A DNA stretch of 64,000 nt from Macrostomum hystrix (Eukaryota > Platyhelminthes > Macrostomidae). Below are positions 1-13,000 of this stretch, in pieces. The stretch spans positions 2,780,001 to 2,844,000 of the forward strand of contig CATNEN010000025.1 of NCBI GenBank assembly GCA_950097015.1, read 5' to 3'. A program made the translations under genes and the position numbers. The notes under the pieces were generated by a model that worked only from the letters and a program-made list of their open reading frames with translations, had not been told where the DNA came from and did no database searches. The stretch's first letter is position 1; each line of letters begins with the position of its first letter.

Positions 1-329
1 CCAATGCTAATTGTAATCCAAATCACTCTCCTAATTCTAATTCTGCTTCAAATCTCAATCCCGATCACAATCCTAATCATATTCCCAATCCTAATTATAA
101 TCATTATCAAGATATCAAAACCCAATGCAAATCCTAATAATAATAAATCTTAACTAAGTTCCGAATCTTGAATCACAATCCCGATTCCGATCCAATCTAA
201 ATCCCAAGCGCTAGACAATCTTTTTTCAAATCCTAATTACCCCCCAATCCCACTGTTGGCCTTCCTAATGTTAGTTCCTGGAATATATTAGTGCCCCTAA
301 CAATAAAAGATGCAACAAGAATCACTCAC

Positions 330-3300
330 CAAGGTCGACAGTATTGCCAAACTCGTCAATCTCCTTCTTGAGCAGCATGTGGCCGATGAGTCGCTTTCTG
401 TCGTTTGACAGCTGCCAAGCCACCGGGTGCTGGGAAATGGGATTAGAAATATTTGCGGATTTTGGGACAAATAAGTGGTGGGTCAATCGGGCTGATAATC
501 TGATGCGTGGCATAAGCTGAGAGCTCGCATTACTGAAGCTCGGATGCCTACGTTACGGTGGATGTGTTTGATAAGGAATGGAGAAATAAGGATGCTTGGA
601 ATCAAGAGCAGAGTGAGGGAAAAGGGAGAAGGAAGAAAGAGATTAAGGGAGGCATTGACGAAGGGTGGAAGGGTAGAAAAGAACAAGGGAGGAAAGGAGA
701 AAGGGTAGAATAGAAGAAGGAGAAAGGGAGGAAGGGAGGAAGGGAGGAAGGGAGGAAATGAGAAAGGGAGGAAGGGAGGAAGAGAGGAAAGGAGGAAGGG
801 AGGCATTGACGAAGGGTGGAAGGGTAGAAGAGAAGAAGGGAGGAAGGGAGGAAGGGTAGAAGAGAAGAAAGGAGGAAGGGACGAAGGGTATAAGAAAAGA
901 AGGGAGGATGGGAGGAAAGGAGGAAGGGAGAAAGGGTGTAAGAGAGTGAGGCATAAAGAGAGCAAGGAACAGAGGTAATGAGGAGGGGAGGAACAGATGA
1001 AGGGATGAAGGCTCGTACGCTACGCTAGCTTTGTTTCAAAGCTCTAAAAAATCTTAGATAAAAAAGTTTTTCCGAAGAAAAATCGATAGAAAAATCTGTC
1101 GTCCTCTTTTCGATTCGATGGAATCGATCGATTATCCACGCTCAGTAATTTTTTTATCAACGTTTAGCTCGTAGCGACACTAATGAGACTCTACGGGTGA
1201 GCAGGTGTGCCATCAGGTTTTAGGAATCTAATTATGTTTAGTGCAGGCTAACTGTTACTGATTCTATGCTCGAGTGAGTAGATTTGGTCCAAATTAGAAT
1301 GGCACGCAGGTGTGCTAATGCAGTGTGTTTGTGTCAGTCTTTTGTCTGAATATTCACTGTCTTGTTGCGTTAAAAAATTACTGAATGATTGACAGCCTTC
1401 AATTTGATGTTGGCAATCGAGTCTTTAAAGTTCTGAAAGATCTTGGGCTGCAGACTGAGTGGACTGAGGATTCCATACCTGAAGAATCTGTAGACTGAGG
1501 ATTCTATACTTGAAGAATATGTAGACTGAGGATTCTATGCCTGAAGAATATTTAGTGAGGATTCCATACCTGAAGAAAAGGTGGACTGAGGATTCTATAC
1601 CTGAAGAATATTTAGTGAGGATTCCATACCTGAAGAATAGGTGGACTGAGGATTCTATACCTGAAGAATATGTAGACTGAGGATTCTATACCTGAAGAAT
1701 ATGTAGACTGAGGATTCCATACCTGAAGAATCTGTAGACTGAGGATTCCATACCTGAAGAATCTGTAGACTGAGGATTCTATACCTGAAGAATATGTAGA
1801 CTGAGGATTCTATGCCTGAAGAATAGGTGGACTGAGGATTCTATACCTGAAGAATATGTAGACTGAGGATTCTATACCTGAAGAATATGTAGACTGAGGA
1901 TTCCATACCTGAAGAATCTGTAGACTGAGGATTCTATACCTGAAGAATCTGTAGACTGAGGATTCTATACCTGAAGAATATGTAGACTGAGGATTCCATA
2001 CCTGAAGAATCTGTAGACTGAGGATTCCATACCTGAAGAATCTGTAGACTGAGGATTCTATACCTGAAGAATATGTAGACTGAGGATTCTATGCCTGAAG
2101 AATATTTAGTGAGGATTCCATACCTGAAGAATAGGTGGACTGAGGATTCTATACCTGAAGAATATTTAGTGAGGATTCCATACCTGAAGAATAGGTGGAC
2201 TGAGGATTCTATACCTGAAGAATATTTAGTGAGGATTCCATACCTGAAGTATAGGTGGACTGAGGATTATATACCTGAAGAATATGTAGACTGAGGATTC
2301 TATACCTGAAGAATAGGTGGACTGAGGATTCTACACTTGATTAGTCTACCGTCAATAGTGTGTAATGAGAAGGCTCTATTTGATTTCAAGTATTGAATTA
2401 CTTCAGGTATTGAATTACTTCAGGCATTGAATTACTTCAGGTATTGAATTGCTTCAGGTATTGAATTACTTCAGGTATTGAATTACTTCAGGTATTGAAT
2501 TACTTCAGGTATTGAATTGCTTCAGGTATTGAATTACTTCAGGTATTGAATTACTTCAGGTATTGAATTACTTCAGGTATTGAATTGCTTCAGGTATTGA
2601 ATTACTTCAGGTATTGAATTACTTCAGGTATTGAATTACTTCAGGTATTGAATTACTTCAGGTATTGAATTACTTCAGGTATTGAATTACTTCAGGTATT
2701 GAATTACTTCAGGTATTGAATTACTTCAGGTATTGAATTACTTCAGGTATTGAATTACTTCAGGTATTGAATTACTTCAGGTATTGAATTACTTCAGGCA
2801 TTGAATTACTTCAGGCATTGAATTACTTCAGGTATTGAATTACTTCAGGTATTGAATTACTTCAGGTATTGAATTACTTCAGGTATTGAATTACTTCAGG
2901 TATTGAATTACTTCAGGTATTGAATTACTTCAGGTATTGAATTACTTCAGGTATTGAATTACTTCAGGTATTGAATTGCTTCAGGTATTGAATTGCTTCA
3001 GGTATTGAATTACTTCAGGTATTGAATTACGAGTTGTAGAAAGAAGAAAGCAACACTCACAGAAAGGAAGTCTTTAACTTTAGCTTCGATGGCAGCTGGA
3101 TGTCGTCTGTCCGGTTGGCCTGGAATGAAAAAAATCATTCGCATAAACCGCAACACAGATATATTACTTACAGTAGGACAAACGAATTTGTTAATTTACC
3201 AGAAAATATCAAAGACATCTTATCTCTCTTGTGTAGTCGCGTGAAAAAATGTATTTTAGCATGAATTTTGGGTAAAGAAGGATGCGAGGTGAGACTAAAG

Positions 3301-3993
3301 AATGAAAATTAAAGATTGTTAAGAAGATGGTGGTGGGACAAACTAGATTTTTTATCCGAAACGGGTCTATCTTTATCTGCATATTGGCATTACGTTCATG
3401 ACATAAAAAGTCTTAGATTGTACTGCGGACAAGTACAATCGGCCTTACCAATCTCGCTTAACGTGTCGAACTCGCCGGCATCGTTCCATCCGCCGCCAAC
3501 GCCGCCAACGATGCGACCCGAGCCGCTGTTGTACAAAACCTCGTCCTCTTCGCTGGAGCTCAGACTTTTACGATGCTGCCGATTGTACAGGTGCTGCTGC
3601 TGCTGCTGATGATAGGCTCGGTACGGACGGCCGCCTGGTTCCGAACTGAGCGAGCTGTGCCGTTTAGCAGCAGTCGGCACGCCTGTGGCATTCGGAGCTA
3701 CAGCGGTGGTCTGCCTGCGGCCCGCCGTGCCGACGTCGCGACCAGCAGCGCCGGTTGTGACGTAGCGACCGCTTCTGACACCGCCCACCTGCTGGGCTTG
3801 ATAATCAGTCACTGTCACCGCTGCCGCCACTGTTGTGGCTGCTGCTGCTGCACCAGTTGAGAATGCATACTGCTGCTGCTGCTGCTGGTAGCTGCTGGAG
3901 CGTCTGCTGGCTTCGCGGTACGGGTCTCTTATATTGTTGGGCCCTCTACCTGCGCCACCGCTGCCGCTGCTGTGGCGCCGAGTTTCGGCAAGG

Positions 3994-4027
<34 letters not shown>

Positions 4028-7000
4028 ATTCGGTAATAGAGCCACGGAAAATCTAGCTTATTTACACCATCCTCCAGATCCATGGGCCTCGTATTACCCT
4101 CAATAACCCAAAACCGCATCACCAGAACCCTACCTTGGTGACACCTGGCTCTTTTAGCTGTCCCTGCAGCTTCTCTGTTGGCTGGTGGTTGTTGGTTTTG
4201 CCGCGAGACTGTTGTACAGCTGCCGACGACGCATTGACGTAAGTTGACGGCGCCACACCTGTCGGCGTTTCAGCGTCTTCGTCATCCAAAATGCCTGTGT
4301 CGATTTCGTTCAACGAACGCTGCCTGTAACTGGTTAATTTTTCTCGCATTTTTACTACAAGCAGCTCAAATATGCACTCAAGGACCACTAGGAATTACAT
4401 ATGTTACATTACATATACCTAGTTAAGTTGTCCTTGTATGCACTCTTATTTGAAGGAATGCTAATAATTTTTACTCGCCTAGCGTCCCTCAGCTGAGGCG
4501 GCGGCTGCGAAGTTCGACGCCTCGATGCTGCTGATGTCGGTGTTGCTGCTGCTGGGACACTGGCGACTGCTGCGGACTTCCCAGACTGTTGCTGTCGATC
4601 GGTTGGTTTCGTTTTCTGCACTGGCGTGGCGGTCTTGTGTGACTGCGGCGCTGTCCGCTGAGAGTCAGTTGAGTTCGATGACGCACTCTGGGCGGGATTA
4701 CCGGAAGACCTGCGGGTGCGCGTGCTGGAAGACTGCTGCTGCTGCTGCTGCTGCTGCGCCTGCTGCCTCTGTATCGGCGCCTCTGACGCAGAAGATGTTG
4801 GCTTCTCAGCGCTGACGGTCGGACCACTTTGGCATTTCATGCAGAGCCAGATTATCTGACGGATTAGTTTAAAATTGCACATTCTGTACCAAAGATATTC
4901 TGTACCATAGATATTCTGTACCACAGATATTCTGTACCATAGATATTCTGTACCATAGATATTCTGTACCATAGATATTCTGTACCATAGATATTCTGTA
5001 CTATAGATATTCTGTACTATAGATATTCTGTAAGAAAGATATTTTCCCTAGAATAGACACTGTACAATAGTCATCGATCCGTACATTGTGGAGCTGAAAT
5101 AATTCTTTCATATACTTTGTTACTTTCAGCAAGACGGTGAGCAGTTAAGATTCTTTTTTATGGCCTAAGACTCAATAAAAATAAGCGAGCAGTTTGTTTT
5201 TATAATGTTTGGATAGTAATATAATATTATCGGGTTACGCCTTCCTGGCATAAAAGGGACTGCAAAAGCCAAGTACAAATACAACTGCTACTAGTATTTG
5301 AATTGAGCCACTGGCCACTAGGATTTGTGTCTAGCTCTCCGTAGCCAACTAGTTAGCTGTAGCCACTGTATGGACTAGCTTAGTCCATCTAATTAGTTAG
5401 CTTAAGGTTTCCAGCTTAGGGTGTCTATTAGCGCTTGTGCCAGGGTGACCGTTGGCTGGTATTTTCACGGCTTTTCCACCGCTCTTGTGGCACACCCGCG
5501 GAATTTCCGCCAGTGACTTCATTCCAGCCAATGAGAGAGCTCGAATGAGCCTCAGCCAATGGCGTCGCTGGGAGGGGCCCAGAGCGGCTATAAATACAAG
5601 ACACCCGACTTCGCTAGACCTCTGCCAAGGCATCGGACCGAGCCGAAAGCGAGAACTACAGGACTCTCTTGGATAAGAGTTTCCTAGGGGACCGAGAACA
5701 ATTCCCCCCTGGGCAATGACCACGGGGTATTTCAAGTACACACTGCCTACTTTACGATAGCTCCCAAACAGAATGACCGATTTTCGTAAAAGCCCACCAT
5801 ATTGATAACAAATGTCCGCCCTTTGCGATGAACAGACTTTCAAAGCCGTCCGATTCAACATCGTCGAGATATTCAGCGATTCCTGTCGAAGACCCTGGTC
5901 CCGACGAAAAATCACATTACTCTGTATCAACCTCTTTGTCGAATCCATATTGGTTCAATAATGTAATAATTAACAAAATAATCGATAAATTAGATTATTT
6001 CAAATAAATTATATATTCAAATCACCTCTAATTCTCCGCATTCGAAGCTCACACTTTACCATACGCCCTTCTTTCGGCCTAACGCTATCCGCTACCAAGC
6101 TAAGGGAGACACAGCATATAAATAATCCTTTGTAGCTTGTAGCCCAGCGGTTGAGCTTCAGACTACAGACTGAGAGGTCGTGAGTTCGAAGCTCGGCCGA
6201 AAGTGTGTGTTGTTGAGCTTGACAACTAGTTCCTCATTGCCTCTTTTTGTCACCCCTACTACTAACTACTTATAGTATTACTTTCACTTCTGGGGGAAGC
6301 CACACCCACCCCAGCTGATGCTGGCACCCATTTAACAGCTGCGTGAGCTGAAGCAATGCAGAGTTAAGCGTCTTGCTCAAGGACCCAATCAAGGACCACT
6401 AGGAACAGGACGGGAAACTACGTTTCTTAGAAAAAAAATTTAAGGCTGTTTTCGCGAAAAAATACACTACGGAGATAGAAAACTTTTATGTACAAAACTT
6501 TATAAAATTTGGTAGAGCAAAATGTTAGGCAAGTTATATCAAAAGAACAGCTTTGTATCTGATTCCAATCAAAAGCTGTCACCATTTAAATCAGAAAAAA
6601 GTGAAAGTTTCCTATCTCCGTAGTGTATTTTTTCGCGAAAACCAGCCTTCAAATATTTATCCAAGAAACTTAGTTTGCTGTCCTCTACTCCTAGTGGTCC
6701 TTGGACACAATTTGTTCCTGTTGAGTCCGGGAATCGAACTCCGAACCTTTAAGTAATGAGTCCAACGCTCTAACCACTAGGCTAAAATTCAGTTTCTACG
6801 TTACTACCACAGCTTTTACTAAAGAATTCCAACACGAGGATTTAGTACTATTCAAGGCACTGTTACTATGTTTCTGTGCTTTGTCTAGAAAAATTCTCAG
6901 CAGTTCCCTTCTCGCGCTGAACTGTCACCGTCGTGCACTCAAAGAAAGACAAGGGCGATCTTCTAAGGCTTTCGCTACAACCTAGTCCCCTTTCCTCCAT

Positions 7001-10000
7001 GGCCCAGATATCCCAGAGGCTGCATAATAATATCCTACTAGGCCGACCCCTAAAACGATGCTTCAGCTATCCAACAAGTTGATCAATGATTAGCGCATTT
7101 ACATGCGTACAATCATGCATAATGCATGACAGTATTGGCCTAACTCAGACTAAAAGCTTTCATAAGATCGGTAGTGGTATGGGTTCTGTGTGAAAAGTAC
7201 AATTTTATTCTCAAACACACATAAGAGTTCATTTTATGTGACAATACCTGTCTGACAACTCCAATACCTGTCTGACAACTCCAATACCTGTCTGACAACT
7301 CCAATACCTGTCTGACAACTCCAATACCTGTCTGACAACTCCAATACCTGTCTGACAACTCCAATACCTATTTGACAACTCCAATACCTGTCTGACAACT
7401 CCAATACCTGTCTGACAACTCCAATACCTGTTTGAGAACTCCAATACCTGTCTGACAACTCCAATACCTGTCTGACAACTCCAATACCTGTCTGACAACT
7501 CCAATACCTGTCTGACAACTCCAATACCTGTCTGACAACTCCAATACCTATTTGACAACTCCAATACCTGTCTGACAACTCCAATACCTGTCTGACAACT
7601 CCAATACCTGTTTGAGAACTCCAATACCTGTTTGACAACTCCAATACCTGTTTAACAACTCGAATACCTGTCTGACAACTCCAATACCTGTTTCAGAACT
7701 CCAATACCTGTTTGAGAACTCCAATACCTGTTTGAGAACTTCGATAATACCTGTCTGAAAACTCGGATAACTGTTTGACAGCTCGCAAGCGTTTCGAGAG
7801 CCAAAAAAATTCTATCGAATCTCCAGGCTAGACATAATAAATAATCACGCGAGCAAAGAGGCATGTGACCCAGACTTGAATTCTAAAGATGCATCTATTT
7901 GGCACATTAATTTATTAAAGGCCATTCAGTGCAGAGCACAGCGAGCAGCAGTCTCTCAATCTGTACTATGGATTAGTGGCACTCACGAAATTAGAGATCG
8001 AATATTGAGCACTATAATTTGGCATTGGCGACTGGTCGAACTCTTCTTGGCGTACTTTCTGGGTTCTTAGGCAGAGAGATGAGGCAGAGATGAGGGAGAG
8101 ATGAGGAAGGGATGAGGAAAGGATGAGGAAGGGATGAGGAAAGGATGAGGAAGGGATGAGGAAAGGATGAGGAAGGGATGAGGAAGGCATGAGGAAAGGA
8201 TGAGGAAGGGATGAGGAAGGCATGAGGAAAATATTAGGAAGGGATGATGGAGAGAAAAAAAGATGAGGGAGAGAGAGAATAAGATGAAGGAGAGAGAATA
8301 AGATGCGAGAGAATAAGATGTGAGAGAGAATAAGATGTGAGAGAGAATAAGATGAGAGAGAATAAGATGTGAGAGAGAATAAGATGTGAGAGAGAGAATA
8401 AGATGAGAGAGAATAAGATGAGAGAGAGAATAAGATGCGAGAGAATAAGATGTGAGAGAGAATAAGATGTGAGAGAGAATAAGATGTGAGAGAGAATAAG
8501 ATGAGAGAGAATAAGATGTGAGAGAGAATAAGATGTGAGAGAGAATAAGATGAGAGAGAATAAGATGAGAGAGAGAATAAGATGCGAGAGAATAAGATGT
8601 GAGAGAGAATAAGATGTGAGAGAGAATAAGATGAGAGAGAGAATAAGATGAGAGAGAGAATAAGATGTGAGAGAGAGAATAAGATGAAGGAGAGAGAATA
8701 AGATGAGAGAGAGAGAGAGAGAGAAAAGATGAGGGAGGGAGAGAATAAGATGATGGAGAAAGAGAGAGAATGATAAGATGAGGGAGGGAGAAAATAAGAT
8801 GATGGAGAGAGAGAGAATGATAAGATGAGGGAGGGAGAGAATAAGATGAGAGAGAGAATAAGATGAGAGAGAATAAGATGTGAGAGAGAATAAGATGAGA
8901 GAGAATAAGATGTGAGAGAGAATAAGATGTGAGAGAGAATAAGATGTGAGAGAGAATAAGATGTGAGAGAGAATAAGATGTGAGAGAGAATAAGATGTGA
9001 GAGAGAATAAGATGAGAGAGAGAATAAGATGTGAGAGAGAATAAGATGAGAGAGAGAGAATAAGATGTGAGAGAGAGAATAAGATGAGAGAGAGAATAAG
9101 ATGAGAGAGAGAATAAGATGAGAGAGAGAATAAGATGAGAGAGAGAATAAGATGAGAGAGAGAATAAGATGTGAGAGAGAATGATAAGATGAGAGAGAGA
9201 GAATAAGATGAGAGAGAGAATAAGATGAGAGAGAGAATAAGATGAGAGAGAGAATAATATGTGAGAGAGAATGATAAGATGAGAGAGAGAGAATAAGATT
9301 AGAGAGAGAGAATAAGATGAGAGAGAGAGAATAAGATGAGAGAGAGAGAATAAGATGAGAGAGAGAATAAGATGAGAGAGAGAATGATAAGATGAGGGAG
9401 GGAGAAAATAAGATGATGGAGAGAGAGAGAATGATAAGATGAGGGAGGGAGAAAATAAGATGATGGAGAGAGAGAGAATAAGATAAGAGGAGAATAAGAT
9501 GAGAGAGAGAATAAGATGTGAGAGAGAATAAGATGAGAGAGAGAATAAGATGAGAGAGAGAATAAGATGTGAGAGAGAGAATAAGATGAGAGAGAGAATA
9601 AGATGAGAGAGAGAATAAGATGAGAGAGAGAATAAGATGAGAGAGAGAATAAGATGAGAGAGAGAATAAGATGTGAGAGAGAATAAGATGTGAGAGAGAA
9701 TGATAAGATGAGAGAGAGAGAATAAGATGAGAGAGAGAATAAGATGAGAGAGAGAGAATAAGATGAGAGAGAGAATAAGATGAGAGAGAGAATGATAAGA
9801 TGAGGGAGGGAGAAAATAAGATGATGGAGAGAGAGAGAGAATGATAAGATGAGGGAGGGAGAAAATAAGATGATGGAGAGAGAGAGAGAATGATAAGATG
9901 AGGGAGGGAGAAAATAAGATGATGGAGAGAGAGAGAATGATAAGATGAGGGAGGGAGAAAATAAGATGATGGAGAGAGAGAGAATGATAAGATGAGGGAG

Positions 10001-13000
10001 GGAGAAAATAAGATGATGGAGAGAGAGAGAGAGAATGATAAGATGAAGGAGAGAGAATAAGATGAGAGAGAGAGAATAAGATGAGAGAGAGAATAAGATG
10101 TGAGAGAGAGAATAAGATGAAGGAGAGAGAATAAGATGAGAGAGAGAGAATAAGATGAGAGAGAGAGAATAAGATGAGAGAGAGAGAATAAGATGAGAGA
10201 GAGAGAATAAGATGAGAGAGAGAATGATAAGATGATGGAGGGAGAAAATAAGATGATGGAGAGAGAGAGAATGATAAGATGAGGGAGGGAGAAAATAAGA
10301 TGATGGAGAGAGAGAGAATGATAAGATGAGGGAGGGAGAAAATAAGATGATGGAGAGAGAGAGAGAGAATGATAAGATGAGGGAGGGAGAAAATAAGATG
10401 ATGGAGAGAGAGAGAGAATGATAAGATGAAGGAGAGAGAATAAGATGAGAGAGAGAGAATAAGATGAGAGAGGGAGAATAAGATGAGAGAGAGAGAATAA
10501 GATGAGAGAGAGAGAATAAGATGAGAGAGGGAGAATAAGATGAGAGAGAGAATGATAAGATGATGGAGGGAGAAAATAAGATGATGGAGAGAGAGAGAAT
10601 GATAAGATGAGGGAGGGAGAAAATAAGATGATGGAGAGAGAGAGAATGATAAGATGAGGGAGGGAGAAAATAAGATGATGGAGAGAGAGAGAGAGAATGA
10701 TAAGATGAGGGAGGGAGAAAATAAGATGATGGAGAGAGAGAGAGAATGATGAGATGAGGGAGGGAGAAAATAAGATGATGGAGAGAGAGAGAGAATGATA
10801 AGATGAGGGAGGGAGAAAATAAGATGATGGAGAGAGAGAGAGAATGATAAGATGAGGGAGGGAGAAAATAAGATGATGGAGAGAGAGAGAGAATGATAAG
10901 ATGAGGGAGGGAGAAAATAAGATGATGGAGAGAGAGAGAGAATGATAAGATGAGGGAGGGAGAAAATAAGATGATGGAGAAAGAGAGAGAATGAGATGAG
11001 AGAGAGAATAAGATGAGAGAGAGAATGATAAGATGAGGGAGGGAGAAAATAAGATGATGGAGAAAGAGAGAGAATAAGATGAGAGAGAGAATGATAAGAT
11101 GATGGAGAGAGAGAGAATGATAAAATGAGGGAGGGAGAAAATAAGATGATGGAGAGAGAGAGAATGATAAGATGAGGGAGGGAGAAAATAAGATGATGGA
11201 GAGAGAGAGAATGATAAAATGAGGGAGGGAGAAAATAAGATGATGGAGAGAGAGAGAATGATAAAATGAGGGAGGGAGAAAATAAGATGATGGAGAGAGA
11301 GAGAGAATGATAAGATGAGAGAGGGAGAAAATAAGATGATGGAGAGAGAGAGAATGATAAAATGAGGGAGGGAGAAAATAAGATGATGGAGAGAATGATA
11401 AGATGAGAGAGAGAATGATAAGATGAGAGAGGGAGAAAATAAGATGATGGAGAGAGAGAGAATGATAAGATGATGGAGAGAGAATAAGATGATGGAGAGA
11501 AAATAAGATGATGGAGAGAGAGAATGATAAGATGAGGGAGGGAGAAAATAAGATGATGGAGAGAGAGAATGATAAGATGAGGGAGGGAGAAAATAAGATT
11601 ATGGAGAGAGAGAGAATGATAAGATGAGGGAGGGAGAAAATAAGATGATGGAGAGAGAGAGAGAATGATAAGATGAGGGAGGGAGAAAATAAGATGATGG
11701 AGAGAGAGAGAGAGAATGATAAGATGAGGGAGGGAGAAAATAAGATGATGGAGAGAGAGAGAGAATGATAAGATGAGGGAGGGAGAAAATAAGATGATGG
11801 AGAGAGAGAATAAGATGATGGAGAGAGAGAGAATGATAAGATGAGGGAAGGAGAAAATAAGATGAATGAGAAAGAGAGAGAATGATAAGATGAGGGAAGG
11901 AGAAAATAAGATGATGGAGAGAGAGAATGATAAGATGAGGGAGGGAGAAAATAAGATGATGGAGAGAGAGAATGATAAGATGAGGGAGGGAGAAAATAAG
12001 ATGATGGAGAGAGAGAGAATGATAAGATGAGCCTGTTTACGGAAGACTGGTTGTTTGAAAATTGACTGGAAAGCTGAAATCTTGTCACCATGCGTTTGCG
12101 CCTCGGGTCGTCCATTGGGAGAAGCATTTCAAGTGTTTGTATCGCTGTTCTTGAGCTAGCGGGTTCCAGCGAGAGAAGAGCAGGGATTTAGCAGTTCAAT
12201 TAATAATACATTAGGATCCAGGATAGGAGCAAGCGGGTGTCGGTCTTCTTTTCAAAGAGGAAGAGCACAGGAAAAGTGAGAGATGAAGATGGAAGCGAAG
12301 AGTGCAAATGAGCCGCGAGATCAGATGCAAAGGAGTTGCCGCGCTGCATCTCATTTGTTCTAGTCGGCTGCCCGGGAGAAATTTCTGACATCAATTGAAT
12401 TGAAAGTGCTTCTGCATTTTTGAAGATGTAGCGAATAAAAAGTTTGTCTTTCGAAAACATTTTCTGTCCCAGACAGTTTAATTAAAAGATCTACAAAGGG
12501 TGCTAGCTGGGATAGTGATCGTTTGGGCATTACTTTCTACAACAACATCTAAATTGCCTAAAGCAGCAGTTAGCTTAAAGAAAAACTATCAATGGTCTAC
12601 TGGAATAGATGAGTGTTGACTTTTTTTCTCTAGCACTTTTATTAGCTGAGTTATGGCCCCTTGAGTGTTGATATCCACGGACAGAAATTGCGATTTTCAC
12701 CAGCTGCTGAAAGATAAAAGTTGAAAGCCACTAAATCTTGATATCATTTGTTTAGTTGCATTTTTAGCGAACTTGCAGCCAAATTACAACTGATAGGCGT
12801 TCTTTAGCTGAGAAGCTGTGACATAAAGAGAGAGAGGGAGAAAGACAGAAATAAAAATTCAGAAACAGAGAGCCCTTTGAGGTGAGAGAAGGTGAGAAGA
12901 GAAAGATAAGTGAGGAGCAAGAGAGAGTCAGATAAGTGAGGAGAAAGAGAGAGTCAGATAAGTGAGGAGAAAGAGAGAGAGGGAGATAAGGGAGGAGAAA

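Noticed and set aside
5397-5948. 183-codon minus-strand frame as a gene
   Set aside because: No recognisable domain, and it overlaps the promoter-like sequence and RIM-like intron 1.
7241-7760. CRISPR array
   Set aside because: Head-to-tail repeats without spacers, in a eukaryotic intron.
9299-12127. 942-codon minus-strand open frame
   Set aside because: It is a translation of the GA-rich satellite (Ser/Leu/Phe/Pro only), with no domain and no codon structure.
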